Source: Erysipelotrichaceae bacterium
GTDB taxonomy: Bacteria; Bacillota_I; Bacilli_A; Erysipelotrichales; Erysipelotrichaceae
Direction: 5' to 3'
DNA length: 12,919 nt
Assembly (NCBI GenBank): GCA_021442745.1
Contig: JABUSI010000297.1
Location: 1 to 12,919, forward strand
How positions within the stretch are numbered: position 1 is the stretch's first letter; every line of letters begins with the position of its first letter. The translations under genes and the position numbers were made by a program. Positions 5,103 through 12,398 of the stretch are shown in pieces. Below the pieces are notes generated by a model, which did not search any database, was not told the DNA's origin, and worked only from the letters and a program-made list of their open reading frames with translations.

Positions 5103-6800
5103 ATGAGAAAATTTTCGGAAATACCGTATACCCGTCCGGATCTTGATTCGTACAAATCGGAAATGAACGGCTATATCGAACAGATACAAAACGCAAAAAG
5201 CGCAAAGGAACAGTTCGACCTCTTTACCGCCTGCAATAAGCTGCGGAACCGGATATCCAGCGAACAGACCGTGTGTTTCATCCGTCATTCCATTGATACG
5301 ACCGATACATTCTATAATCAGGAAACCGAATACTGGGACGAATTCGGCCCTCTGTACACCGAAACGGACAACCGTCTGTACCACGTTCTGTTAAACAGCC
5401 CGTATCGCGAACAACTGGAAACAATGATTCCGAAGGTATTCTTTTCCTTGCTGGAATGTTCCGTCAGATCCTTTGACCCTTGTATCATCGAAGATTTGCA
5501 ACAGGAAAACAAACTGGTCACCGACTACAACAAGCTCATCGCATCCGCCAAAATTGAGTACGAAAATGGAGTGTACAACCTTGCACAGATGAAAGCCTTC
5601 ACATCAGTCAGTGACCGCGACAAGCGGAAGGAAGCATACGATGCCAGAATGTCATTCTTTGAAGACCACGAACGAGAACTGGATGACATCTACGATTCCT
5701 TAGTCAAAGTACGTACCCGGATGGCACAGAAACTCGGTTACGAGAACTACATTCCGCTGGGTTACTACCGGATGAGCCGCCTGGACTACGACAAGGAAAT
5801 GGTCGCCAGCTACCGAAGACAGATTCTGGAAGATATCGTACCGCTCACCCAATCCTTACGCCAACGCCAGAAAACCCGTTTAGGATACGACCGCCTGCAC
5901 TATTATGATGAAGACTATCAGTTTGCATCCGGAAACCCGAAACCAATCGGTTCCTTTGAAGACACCATCCGGGCCGGTCAGAAGATGTATCACGAATTAT
6001 CCGAAGAAACCGGAACGTTCATCGATGCCATGATGGAATACGAGATGATGGACCTGGTTTCCAAGGCCGGAAAGGAATCCGGCGGGTACTCCACGTACAT
6101 CCAGGATGAGCAGGCACCGTTCATTTTCTCTAACTTTAACGGAACCGACGGCGACGTCAACGTATTGACCCATGAGGCAGGACACGCTTTTCAGTCCTGG
6201 CAATCCCGCCGGATTACCATTCCGGAATTATCTTACCCGACCATGGAAAGCTGTGAAATCCATTCCATGAGTATGGAATTCTTTACCCACCCGTGGATGG
6301 AACTGTTCTTCGGCGACAAAGCCGACCAATACCGCTTTATGCATGCTCAGGATGCCTTAACCTTCTTACCGTACGGCGTACTGGTCGATCATTTCCAGCA
6401 TGTCGTCTACGAAAACCCGAAGATGACACCGGGCAAACGCAAAGCCGCCTGGAGAGAGCTGGAGAAGCAATATCTTCCGCATAAGGATTATGAGGGTTGT
6501 GACTTACTCGAACGCGGTGGCTGGTGGTACCAGCAGGGACACATTTTTGCAGCCCCGTTCTACTATATCGATTACACCCTGGCACAGGTCTGTGCCCTGC
6601 AATTCTTTGTCCGGATTCAGAAAAACGATCCCGACGCATGGAACGATTACGTCGAATTGTGTAAAGTCGGCGGAACCCAATCGTTCGTACAGCTTTGCGA
6701 ATATGCCAATCTGAAGGTACCGTTTGAAGACGGATGCATCAAAGACATTGCCGATACGATGAGAATCTGGCTGGATTCCATCGATGACTCCGAATTCTAG
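5103..6800 (+). CDS. M3 family zinc oligoendopeptidase
   Basis: Cytoplasmic metallopeptidase of family M3 (thimet/PepF-like) that cuts short peptides. It is 565 aa with no signal peptide. The zinc motif HEAGH is at 357-361 (His357, catalytic Glu358, His361), and the likely third ligand is Glu385 in ESCEIHSMSMEF. The downstream block WWYQQGHIFAAPFYYIDYTLAQ at about 474-495 is the typical M3 substrate-binding region, with His480 and the PFYYIDY tyrosines. I chose ATG at 5103 because GGGAG lies 5 nt upstream, inside the end of the preceding gene. An in-frame TTG at 5082 would overlap that gene and adds nothing conserved. This 565-aa M3 subgroup is shorter than classical PepF (about 600 aa), so I give no symbol. 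A terminator starts at its stop codon. Confidence 0.94.
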   Translation: MRKFSEIPYTRPDLDSYKSEMNGYIEQIQNAKSAKEQFDLFTACNKLRNRISSEQTVCFIRHSIDTTDTFYNQETEYWDEFGPLYTETDNRLYHVLLNSPYREQLETMIPKVFFSLLECSVRSFDPCIIEDLQQENKLVTDYNKLIASAKIEYENGVYNLAQMKAFTSVSDRDKRKEAYDARMSFFEDHERELDDIYDSLVKVRTRMAQKLGYENYIPLGYYRMSRLDYDKEMVASYRRQILEDIVPLTQSLRQRQKTRLGYDRLHYYDEDYQFASGNPKPIGSFEDTIRAGQKMYHELSEETGTFIDAMMEYEMMDLVSKAGKESGGYSTYIQDEQAPFIFSNFNGTDGDVNVLTHEAGHAFQSWQSRRITIPELSYPTMESCEIHSMSMEFFTHPWMELFFGDKADQYRFMHAQDALTFLPYGVLVDHFQHVVYENPKMTPGKRKAAWRELEKQYLPHKDYEGCDLLERGGWWYQQGHIFAAPFYYIDYTLAQVCALQFFVRIQKNDPDAWNDYVELCKVGGTQSFVQLCEYANLKVPFEDGCIKDIADTMRIWLDSIDDSEF

Positions 6801-6825
6801 AAGCCGTTTTCCGGCTTCTTTTTTT
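6800..6825 (+). terminator. Rho-independent terminator after the M3 peptidase
   Basis: GAAGCCG (6800-6806) pairs with CGGCTTC (6812-6818) around a 5-nt loop, followed by seven T. The stem starts at the last base of the stop codon. It closes the ltaE-flavoprotein-peptidase operon. Confidence 0.88.
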
Positions 6826-6837
6826 CGCAAAGTATTG

Positions 6838-6843
6838 TATAAT
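6838..6843 (+). promoter_or_regulatory. -10 element of the TRIC/UPF0126 gene
   Basis: A perfect TATAAT begins 13 nt after the T-tract of the preceding terminator, with a predicted start near 6850 and a leader of about 22 nt. The -35 region would fall on the terminator stem and T-tract (around 6815-6821) and is a poor match (TTCTTT). Confidence 0.5.
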
Positions 6844-6871
6844 GATTTTTGGAAAAAATGAGGAATTTCAG

Positions 6872-7510
6872 ATGAACGATGTAATGTTTGTGATTGAGAT
6901 TATCGGTGTCATTTCGTTTGCGGTTTCCGGCTCCATCGTTGCGATGAAACGGGAATGCGACCTGTTCGGAGTCATCGTATTGGGTGTCGCCACCGCTACC
7001 GGCGGAGGAATCATCCGGGATATGTTGCTGGGGATTCACCCTCCTATTTTCTTTCAGAAACCCATCTATGCGGCAATTGCTGCCTTCAGCAGTGTCCTGG
7101 CTTTTCTGGTTGTCTATTTCAATCACGGCACGTTTACGAAACACAAGAAACAGATTGAATATCTGGATCTGATTTCCGACTCCCTCGGTTTAGGAATCTT
7201 CGTCGTTGTCGGAATCAACACAACCATCAGTCAGGGAAGTCAAAGCCTGTTTCTCATCCAGTTCATCGGTATTATGACCGGTGTCGGCGGAGGAATCCTC
7301 CGGGATATGATGGCCGTCCAGATTCCGATGGTATTACGGAAACGGATTTATGCCGTTGCCGCCTTACTCGGAGGTCTTGTCTACTATTATTCCTTAGCTG
7401 TTTTACCGCCATCCCTGGCTACCGTCGTATCCATCGGCTTTACGGTAACCATCCGGGCCCTGGCGGCACATTATAAATGGAATTTACCGAAAGTATCCTT
7501 AAAAGGATGA
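6872..7510 (+). CDS. TRIC/UPF0126-family membrane protein (predicted cation channel)
   Basis: Predicted inner-membrane protein of 212 aa made of two homologous UPF0126 repeats, the family of prokaryotic TRIC trimeric cation channels (also YicG/YvgT-type). Each repeat has the signature GGG-I-(I/L)-RDM: residues 44-51 (GGGIIRDM) and 139-146 (GGGILRDM). Seven hydrophobic helices can be drawn. I chose ATG at 6872 because AGGA precedes it by about 8 nt. An earlier in-frame ATG at 6842 overlaps the TATAAT of the promoter and has no ribosome binding site. The gene is monocistronic, with a terminator before it and a bidirectional terminator after it. Which ion or metabolite it passes in bacteria is not settled for the family. 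Confidence 0.9.
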   Translation: MNDVMFVIEIIGVISFAVSGSIVAMKRECDLFGVIVLGVATATGGGIIRDMLLGIHPPIFFQKPIYAAIAAFSSVLAFLVVYFNHGTFTKHKKQIEYLDLISDSLGLGIFVVVGINTTISQGSQSLFLIQFIGIMTGVGGGILRDMMAVQIPMVLRKRIYAVAALLGGLVYYYSLAVLPPSLATVVSIGFTVTIRALAAHYKWNLPKVSLKG

Positions 7511-7513
7511 CGT

Positions 7514-7544
7514 AAAAAAAGAAATCTTCACGATTTCTTTTTTT
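7514..7544. terminator. Bidirectional terminator between the TRIC and degV genes
   Basis: Perfect 13-bp arms, AAAAAAAGAAATC (7514-7526) and its complement (7532-7544), with a 5-nt loop. Each strand reads a stem ending in seven T, so it can stop both convergent transcripts. The degV stop codon (7528-7530) lies in the loop. Confidence 0.88.
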
Positions 7545-8379
7545 CTTCGACAAACGCAACGGCAATGGCGTTCGGACCGATATGCGTTCCGATGGTTGCC
7601 CCTACGCAACTGATTGGCAGATGATCGATATTTCCCTTCCAGACGGATTCACTGTCTGTAATATATTTCTGCAACATATGATCGGATAATCCCGTATATC
7701 CCAGATGCACAGGCATAGAGAACTCAATGCCTGTTTTTTCAATTTCCCGGATCAGATAGTTACCGGCATTTCTGGAACCTCTGGCTTTTCCCAGCACTTT
7801 GACTTCACCGTCTTCCACACAGATGACCGGTTTGATTGACAAGACGCCTCCGACCATTGCCACCGTCGGTGAAATTCTTCCGCCCTTTTTCAGATATTCC
7901 AGTGTATCCAGCATCGCCAGAAGATGAATCTTTCCCTTTGTTTCTTCCAGTTCCCTCACGATTTCCTTCATATTCTTTCCCTGCTGAATCCGGTTTACCG
8001 CAAGGTCAATGAGAATCTGCTGTCCCAGCGTCACGTTCAGGCTGTCAACCACTGTGACCTTTCCTTCAAACTCCATAGAAGCCAATACAGCGCTCTGATA
8101 GCACCCTGACAACTTGCTGCTGATACAGATTACCAGGATCTCATTATCCTTCTTTAACGCCTTCTGAAAGGCTTCTGTATACGCTCCCGGAGATATCAGA
8201 CTGGTGGTCGGAAATTCTTCCCCCTCAATCAGTTTTTCATAGAATTCCTTCGGTGTAATCGTCACACCATCGAGAAATACCTCATTTCCGAACGTCACGG
8301 ACATCGGCAATACCGTAACCCTGTCCCGATACCCGTTTGGTAAATCCGATGCGGACTCTGTAATAATACGAATGCTCAT
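7528..8379 (-). CDS. DegV family (fatty-acid-binding, FakB-like) protein
   Basis: DegV proteins bind one fatty acid; the FakB members present it to the kinase FakA, which makes acyl phosphate for phospholipid synthesis. The protein is 283 aa, the usual length. Visible features are ITESASDLP at 6-14, FPTTSLISPGAY at 56-67, ISSKLSGCYQSA at 86-97, and the block KKGGRISPTVAMVGGVLSIKPV at 164-185. GTHIGPNAIAVAF at 264-276 matches the GxHxGPG-type C-terminal motif, with His266. ATG at 8379 has GGAGG 8 nt upstream. It starts 3 nt after the MarR gene, so the two share a transcript. The last codons (EKKKS) and the stop codon are formed by the terminator stem and loop. No fakA kinase gene is in the window. 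Confidence 0.93.
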   Translation of the reverse strand: MSIRIITESASDLPNGYRDRVTVLPMSVTFGNEVFLDGVTITPKEFYEKLIEGEEFPTTSLISPGAYTEAFQKALKKDNEILVICISSKLSGCYQSAVLASMEFEGKVTVVDSLNVTLGQQILIDLAVNRIQQGKNMKEIVRELEETKGKIHLLAMLDTLEYLKKGGRISPTVAMVGGVLSIKPVICVEDGEVKVLGKARGSRNAGNYLIREIEKTGIEFSMPVHLGYTGLSDHMLQKYITDSESVWKGNIDHLPISCVGATIGTHIGPNAIAVAFVEEKKKS

Positions 8380-8382
8380 ACG

Positions 8383-8835
8383 TTATTCCTCCATACTGTT
8401 CTTACGGAGATACTCTTTTAAATTTGACAGGATGGTGTTCATACAACGGAAATACAATTCTTTCTCTTCTTCCGAAAGCCCCGTGCCTCCTAACGCCAGT
8501 ATGGCATCCACCCGCTGGTTCATCCGATGATTCAGTTCCTTCCCCTGATCGCTTAACAAAAGCCGGGAACGGTATCCTTTGACATTGTTTTCATATCGGA
8601 CCAGACCATACTTTAGAAGCTGGGATACGGTACGCGATACGGCAGCCTTATCTTCCTTGCATAACGACGTCAGTTGTGCCGATGTCAGGCCCTCTTCGTT
8701 TTTCCCCAGATAATGCATGCACATGACGTGAGATGCCCGTAATCCGTACTGTTTCATTTCCAGATCCTTGATTTTCTGGATGCAACGGTTCAGTTCCAGT
8801 ACATTCCCCGCAAAATCTTCAAATCTTGTGTTCAT
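8383..8835 (-). CDS. MarR family transcriptional regulator
   Basis: Dimeric winged-helix DNA-binding regulator, 150 aa, a typical MarR length. The core LTSAQLTSLCKEDKAAVSRT at 50-69 continues into VSQLLKYGLV and forms the helix-turn-helix; the recognition helix is about 63-76. The wing is about 78-95 (RYENNVKGYRSRLLLS-like), followed by a C-terminal dimerisation helix. Cysteines at 18, 39, 59 and 131 make redox sensing possible, but nothing shows it. ATG at 8835 has GGAGG 4 nt upstream; the open frame to 8913 would run through the promoter and operators. First gene of the marR-degV operon. Two 14-bp palindromes on its own promoter strongly suggest autorepression. The ligand is unknown; the DegV partner hints at fatty acids (inference). 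Confidence 0.93.
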   Translation of the reverse strand: MNTRFEDFAGNVLELNRCIQKIKDLEMKQYGLRASHVMCMHYLGKNEEGLTSAQLTSLCKEDKAAVSRTVSQLLKYGLVRYENNVKGYRSRLLLSDQGKELNHRMNQRVDAILALGGTGLSEEEKELYFRCMNTILSNLKEYLRKNSMEE

Positions 8836-8849
8836 AGTTCCTCCGAATT

Positions 8850-8863
8850 GTTGAATTTTCAAC
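8850..8863. promoter_or_regulatory. MarR operator, proximal copy at the start site
   Basis: GTTGAATTTTCAAC is a perfect 6-bp-arm palindrome with a TT centre, located just downstream of the -10 and up to the predicted start site. It is 36 bp from the distal copy, centre to centre. Binding of the adjacent MarR protein is inferred from position and symmetry. Confidence 0.75.
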
Positions 8864-8869
8864 ATTAAC

Positions 8870-8898
8870 AGTATACCTGTATATTGTTGATTTTTCAA
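8870..8898 (-). promoter_or_regulatory. Promoter of the marR-degV operon
   Basis: Minus-strand -35 TTGAAA (8893-8898) matches five of six positions. A 17-nt spacer separates it from -10 TATACT (8870-8875), also five of six. The start would be near 8863, 28 nt before the marR ATG. The -35 lies inside one palindromic operator and the start site touches the other. Confidence 0.8.
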
Positions 8899-8899
8899 C
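8886..8899. promoter_or_regulatory. MarR operator, distal copy over the -35
   Basis: GTTGATTTTTCAAC is an inverted repeat with 5-bp arms (GTTGA/TCAAC). It covers the whole -35 of the marR promoter. With flanking ATT it matches the proximal copy at all but one position. Confidence 0.75.
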
Positions 8900-8911
8900 T
8901 TCTTGTTGCAC

Positions 8912-8940
8912 AAAAAAAAGAAGAATCCGAAGATTCTTCT
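8912..8940 (-). terminator. Terminator of the Na/Pi cotransporter gene with UUCG tetraloop
   Basis: In the minus-strand RNA, AGAAGAAUC and GAUUCUUCU pair as a perfect 9-bp stem closed by C(UUCG)G, an exceptionally stable tetraloop. An eight-base A run on the plus strand (8912-8919) then supplies the U-tract. The stem overlaps the gene's TAG stop codon by two bases. Confidence 0.88.
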
Positions 8941-10567
8941 ATTCAGCTGCAGGATGTTCTTCCAGTAAAGCGAAATGGTGATCGCGGCTTTCTTCCAGAA
9001 TGTTCATGATGTGGTCGAAAATACGTTCCACGTCAACCAGAATGTTTGCGTACAATACGCAGGCTTCCGGTGTACACTGCTGATTCTGCAACCGCGTAAT
9101 CTGTAAGTCATGATACTGTTCCGTCAGCATATCCACACTGTCTTCGATATTCTCCAATGCGTCCATCGCACTGATATCAACGGAAACGTCCTTGTATTTG
9201 ATGTAATTGAAACTGTCAAACATCATCTTAGCCAGTTCCGTCAGTTCTTCCATGGCTTCCGGATTCAGTTCCGTTTTACCCGCCGATTCCATCAGGTTCT
9301 TCGCATGGTCACCCAATCGTTCCAGGTCGGTGGAAATCTTAAACAGAGACATACAGACTTCCGAATCGTGATGACGCAATTCCAGAGTCGAGATGTTATC
9401 CATAAATGCAGTGATATCCTCAACGCACTTGTTGATTTTCACTTCCGTACGATACAAGCCTTCCTTCTGTGTTGTATCGTGATTCAGCAAGCCGTCCATA
9501 CCGATGGTCAGATTTTCCAGAACCATATCCAGCATGTACTTGATTTCCTTACGCAATGCCGTAGTCGCAACCGTAGCACTACCGATCTGGTTGACGGAAA
9601 TCGCCGCAACAGACATGATATCCTGTTCTTCGTCATCATTACCAGGGATGACCAGACGAGCCAGTTTTACCAATTGTAATCCGAACGGAATAAACATCAG
9701 GGTTGTTGCACACTTGTAAATGGTATTCGCATTCGCAATCTGTGTCTTAACGACAGCAGACGTTCCTTCAATGAAGGACACAAACGGAATAAACTGAATC
9801 AGAATCGCAAACACAATGGAACCGATGACGTTATACAGAAAGTGAATCATAGCGGTTCTCTTAGCATTCCGGTTCGCACCTAAAGATACGATAGCTGCCG
9901 TTACGCAAGTACCGATGTTGGTACCCAGAATCAGATAAATACAGTTGGACATCGTAATGGCACCCGTTGTGGAAATTGCCTGCAGAATACCGATGGTTGC
10001 ACCGGAAGACTGAATCAGAGCCGTCACTGCCGCACCACCGATGATACCGATAACCGGATTGGTAAAGGTCATCATGAAATCCGCAAATTCCGGCATCGTA
10101 CGAAGCGGACCAACCGCACCGCTCATCATGCCCATACCCAGAAACAGAATACCCATACCGGCAACAATTGTTCCCAGGTCATTGATTTTCTGTTTTTTGA
10201 TAAACACGATCATAATGACACCTAACATCGCCATGATTGCCGCAAAATCACTGATATTCAATGCGACTAACTGCGTTGTGAACGTAGCACCGATGTTAGC
10301 TCCCATAATAATCCATACAACCTGTTCCAAAGTCATGATTCCGGAGTTTACGAAGGTAACCAGCATGACCGTCGTAGCTGATGAACTCTGTACCAGGGCC
10401 GTTACGGCAATACCGACAAATATTGCCACAAACTTGTTCGATGTCAGTTTTTCCAGTATGGTCTTCATCTGGTTACCGGCAACCAGTTCCAGACCGTTTG
10501 ACATCATTTTCATACCATATAGGAATAAGGCAAGACCACCCATCATTCCTATGATCATTTCAAACAT
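8939..10567 (-). CDS. Na+/phosphate cotransporter family protein with C-terminal PhoU-like domain
   Basis: Membrane transporter of the NptA/YjbB (PF02690-type) family, 542 aa. Two inverted Na/Pi repeats are visible. The first holds ALVQSSSATTVML at 57-69 and GANIGATFTT at 89-98. The second holds ALIQSSGATIGIL at 183-195 and GTNIGTCVTA at 215-224; the QSS motifs form the transport site in this family. After about residue 315 the protein becomes hydrophilic and helical, with a PhoU-like domain at about 330-535 (motif ISTDLERLGDHAKNL). I chose ATG at 10567 because AAGGAG lies 7 nt upstream and the first helix begins at once. An ATG at 10633 has no ribosome binding site and lies next to a terminator. 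The gene appears monocistronic. Uptake versus export direction cannot be told. Confidence 0.93.
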   Translation of the reverse strand: MFEMIIGMMGGLALFLYGMKMMSNGLELVAGNQMKTILEKLTSNKFVAIFVGIAVTALVQSSSATTVMLVTFVNSGIMTLEQVVWIIMGANIGATFTTQLVALNISDFAAIMAMLGVIMIVFIKKQKINDLGTIVAGMGILFLGMGMMSGAVGPLRTMPEFADFMMTFTNPVIGIIGGAAVTALIQSSGATIGILQAISTTGAITMSNCIYLILGTNIGTCVTAAIVSLGANRNAKRTAMIHFLYNVIGSIVFAILIQFIPFVSFIEGTSAVVKTQIANANTIYKCATTLMFIPFGLQLVKLARLVIPGNDDEEQDIMSVAAISVNQIGSATVATTALRKEIKYMLDMVLENLTIGMDGLLNHDTTQKEGLYRTEVKINKCVEDITAFMDNISTLELRHHDSEVCMSLFKISTDLERLGDHAKNLMESAGKTELNPEAMEELTELAKMMFDSFNYIKYKDVSVDISAMDALENIEDSVDMLTEQYHDLQITRLQNQQCTPEACVLYANILVDVERIFDHIMNILEESRDHHFALLEEHPAAE

Positions 10568-10580
10568 TTCTTCTCTCCTT

Positions 10581-10615
10581 ACCGTTTTCAACGGTTCCGA
10601 TAAGCGTATGCTTAT
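10581..10615. repeat. Two inverted repeats in the leader of the Na/Pi cotransporter gene
   Basis: ATAAGC and GCTTAT (10600-10605, 10610-10615) flank GTAT. ACCGTT and AACGGT (10581-10586, 10590-10595) flank TTC. Both lie between the aro terminator and the ribosome binding site (10574-10579). The first overlaps a weak minus-strand -10-like TATAAG (10611-10616) and could be an operator; the second would form a small hairpin just before the ribosome binding site. I see no convincing -35. Confidence 0.4.
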
Positions 10616-10633
10616 ACAGTCTAATGATACCAT

Positions 10634-10671
10634 AAAAAAAGGAAATATAGGCAGTAAACTGCTATATTTCC
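10634..10671 (-). terminator. Terminator of the aro operon, after aroQ
   Basis: On the minus strand GGAAATATAG pairs with CTATATTTCC (plus positions 10662-10671 and 10641-10650). The stem continues through a one-base bulge into CAG/CTG with a TTTA loop, then seven T (10634-10640). It separates aroQ from the cotransporter gene. Confidence 0.87.
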
Positions 10672-10684
10672 AATGTAAGTGTTA

Positions 10685-11128
10685 TCAATTTCCTGAAAGG
10701 TGTTTCACTAAAGTATCGATAGCCATCAGATACCCGTCATCCCCATATCCTGCAATCTGCGCGATACAAGCCATGGCCGGATAGGAAATATGACGGAACG
10801 ATTCCCTTTGCGAAATATCGGACAGATGCACTTCCACACAAGGAATCGGGGCAATCGCTTTCAGGGCATCCAGAATCGCAACCGACGTATGGGTATACGC
10901 CCCCGGATTCATCACAATCCCGTCGTACTTTTCAAAATACGCTTCCTGGATCCAATCCACCAGGTCACCCTCATGATTACTTTGCAGGATTCTGATTTCA
11001 ATGTTTCTTTCTGCCGCGTAGTCTTCAATTTTTTTCACGATAGCCGGATAATCCCGTTTCCCGTAAATGTCCGGCTCCCGGATTCCGATCATATTGATAT
11101 TCGGTCCGTTCAATACCAACAGTTTCAT
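10685..11128 (-). CDS. aroQ: Type II 3-dehydroquinate dehydratase
   Basis: Cytoplasmic shikimate-pathway enzyme that dehydrates 3-dehydroquinate to 3-dehydroshikimate; the type II form is a small dodecamer. It is 147 aa, the standard length. Landmarks are LLVLNGPNINMIG at 3-15, IYG with catalytic Tyr22 at 21-23, NPGAYTHTSVAI with Asn75 at 74-85, and EVHLSDISQRESFRHISY at 99-116 with His101 and Arg108. I chose ATG at 11128 because GGAGG lies 7 nt upstream and the start overlaps the aroA stop as ATGA. An ATG at 11134 is also in frame but abuts the ribosome binding site. Last gene of the aro operon; a strong terminator follows. Confidence 0.96.
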   Translation of the reverse strand: MKLLVLNGPNINMIGIREPDIYGKRDYPAIVKKIEDYAAERNIEIRILQSNHEGDLVDWIQEAYFEKYDGIVMNPGAYTHTSVAILDALKAIAPIPCVEVHLSDISQRESFRHISYPAMACIAQIAGYGDDGYLMAIDTLVKHLSGN

Positions 11129-12390
11129 TCCCATACCTCCACACCGATTCCTAAGGATTTCACATCCTCAAAGAACTTCGGATACGATTTACTGACTGCC
11201 TGTGCCCCGTCAATGACCACTTCCATATCGTTACAGACGGCATAGATTGTCAGTGCCATAACAATACGATGATCGTTATGACCGGATAATTCCGCTTCCG
11301 GCTGACGGGCAGCCGTACCGTAAACCGTCACGTCATCTTCCCCGACATCCATCCGGACGCCGAATCTCTCCAGTTCCTGACGCATCGCTTCCACCCGGTC
11401 ACTCTCTTTGATTGTCAATCGTTTCGTATGCACAAAATGACAGCTTCCTTCCGCCATTGCCGCTGCCGCAAACAGAACCGGTCCCAGATCCGGACAATCC
11501 TCCAGATCCATTTCCGTTCCCGTCATCTTCTGCGCCGTAACCGATACGGCGTTTTCTTCCGTAATCGTGGCGCCCATCGCTTCAAGATACCGGAAAACGG
11601 CATGGTCCGCTTGTTTACTCAACGGATTGACACCCTTCAGAACCAGCGGTGTTTTATACGCCGATAACACCGCCCAGAAGGCTGCCTGCGAATCATCGGC
11701 TTCCACTGCATAATGACACGGGCGATACTTCTGGTTTCCCTTAATCCGAAACGTCAGTTCATCTTTCTGTTCTATGGTAATCCCAAACGTCCGCAGCACA
11801 TCCAGCGTCAGCCCGACGTAACTCTTTGACGCAAACGGCGGAACAATCCGTAAAACGGAATCTTCCTTAGCCAGAGGAAGTGCCAGCAGTAATCCGGTAA
11901 TAAACTGTGACGACACGTTTCCGTCCACTACGTAGGTTTTCCCTTGCAACGGTCCGCAGATTTCAACAGACGAACCGGTCTGCACAAAGCGCAGATTATT
12001 TTCTTCAAACAGATTCTGATACACCGACAGCGGTCGCTGCAGTAATCTTCCTTTTCCCGTAAACTTCACCGGTTTCCCGCTCATCGCAAAGACCGGAATC
12101 AGAAACCGTAACGTTGAACCCGACTCTTCACAACACAGCGCATCATTTACCATCTTCCCTTGCGATGTACCGGTAATCACCACGGCATCGTCCTTACAAT
12201 CTATTTCCGCACCCCATGCTCTCATACAGGCAATCGTCGCATCAATATCCGACGAATGATCCAGATTGGTAATCGTGCTTGTGCCTTCCGCCAATGAAGC
12301 GGCAATAATTGCCCTGTGTCCCAAAGACTTACCGGAAGGAATCCGTATTTCCGTATTCGTAACCGGATTCGGGATAATTCGTACTTTCAT
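11125..12390 (-). CDS. aroA: 3-phosphoshikimate 1-carboxyvinyltransferase (EPSP synthase)
   Basis: Sixth enzyme of the shikimate pathway, which joins phosphoenolpyruvate to shikimate 3-phosphate. It is 421 aa, usual for the family. Visible sites are PSGKSLGHRAI at 18-28 (Lys21, Ser22 and Arg26 bind substrates), ESGSTLRF at 89-96, SSQFITGLLLALPL at 160-173, CPDLGPVLFAAAA with Asp301 at 299-311, LTIKESDR with Glu329 at 325-332, and GHNDHRIVMA at 370-379. The Asp and Glu correspond to the catalytic acid/base pair. ATG at 12390 has AGGAGG 4 nt upstream. It starts 8 nt after aroK and ends in an ATGA overlap with aroQ, so all three are coupled. Confidence 0.96.
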   Translation of the reverse strand: MKVRIIPNPVTNTEIRIPSGKSLGHRAIIAASLAEGTSTITNLDHSSDIDATIACMRAWGAEIDCKDDAVVITGTSQGKMVNDALCCEESGSTLRFLIPVFAMSGKPVKFTGKGRLLQRPLSVYQNLFEENNLRFVQTGSSVEICGPLQGKTYVVDGNVSSQFITGLLLALPLAKEDSVLRIVPPFASKSYVGLTLDVLRTFGITIEQKDELTFRIKGNQKYRPCHYAVEADDSQAAFWAVLSAYKTPLVLKGVNPLSKQADHAVFRYLEAMGATITEENAVSVTAQKMTGTEMDLEDCPDLGPVLFAAAAMAEGSCHFVHTKRLTIKESDRVEAMRQELERFGVRMDVGEDDVTVYGTAARQPEAELSGHNDHRIVMALTIYAVCNDMEVVIDGAQAVSKSYPKFFEDVKSLGIGVEVWE

Positions 12391-12398
12391 ACTTCCTC

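Noticed and set aside
6842..6871. Upstream ATG for the TRIC/UPF0126 protein
   Set aside because: It overlaps the TATAAT element and would lie upstream of the predicted transcript start. ATG at 6872 has AGGA.
8383..8835. Assigning the MarR protein as FabT
   Set aside because: Only general MarR features and the DegV neighbour support it. The protein does not visibly match FabT beyond the fold, so no symbol was given.
8836..8913. Upstream extension of the MarR protein to 8913
   Set aside because: The extension is encoded by the promoter and both operators. The ATG at 8835 has GGAGG directly before it.
10041..10784. Long plus-strand open frame (247 codons) opposite the Na/Pi cotransporter gene
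   Set aside because: It is antisense to a well-supported gene with clear motifs, has no ribosome binding site of note, and its composition mirrors the complement of membrane-helix codons.
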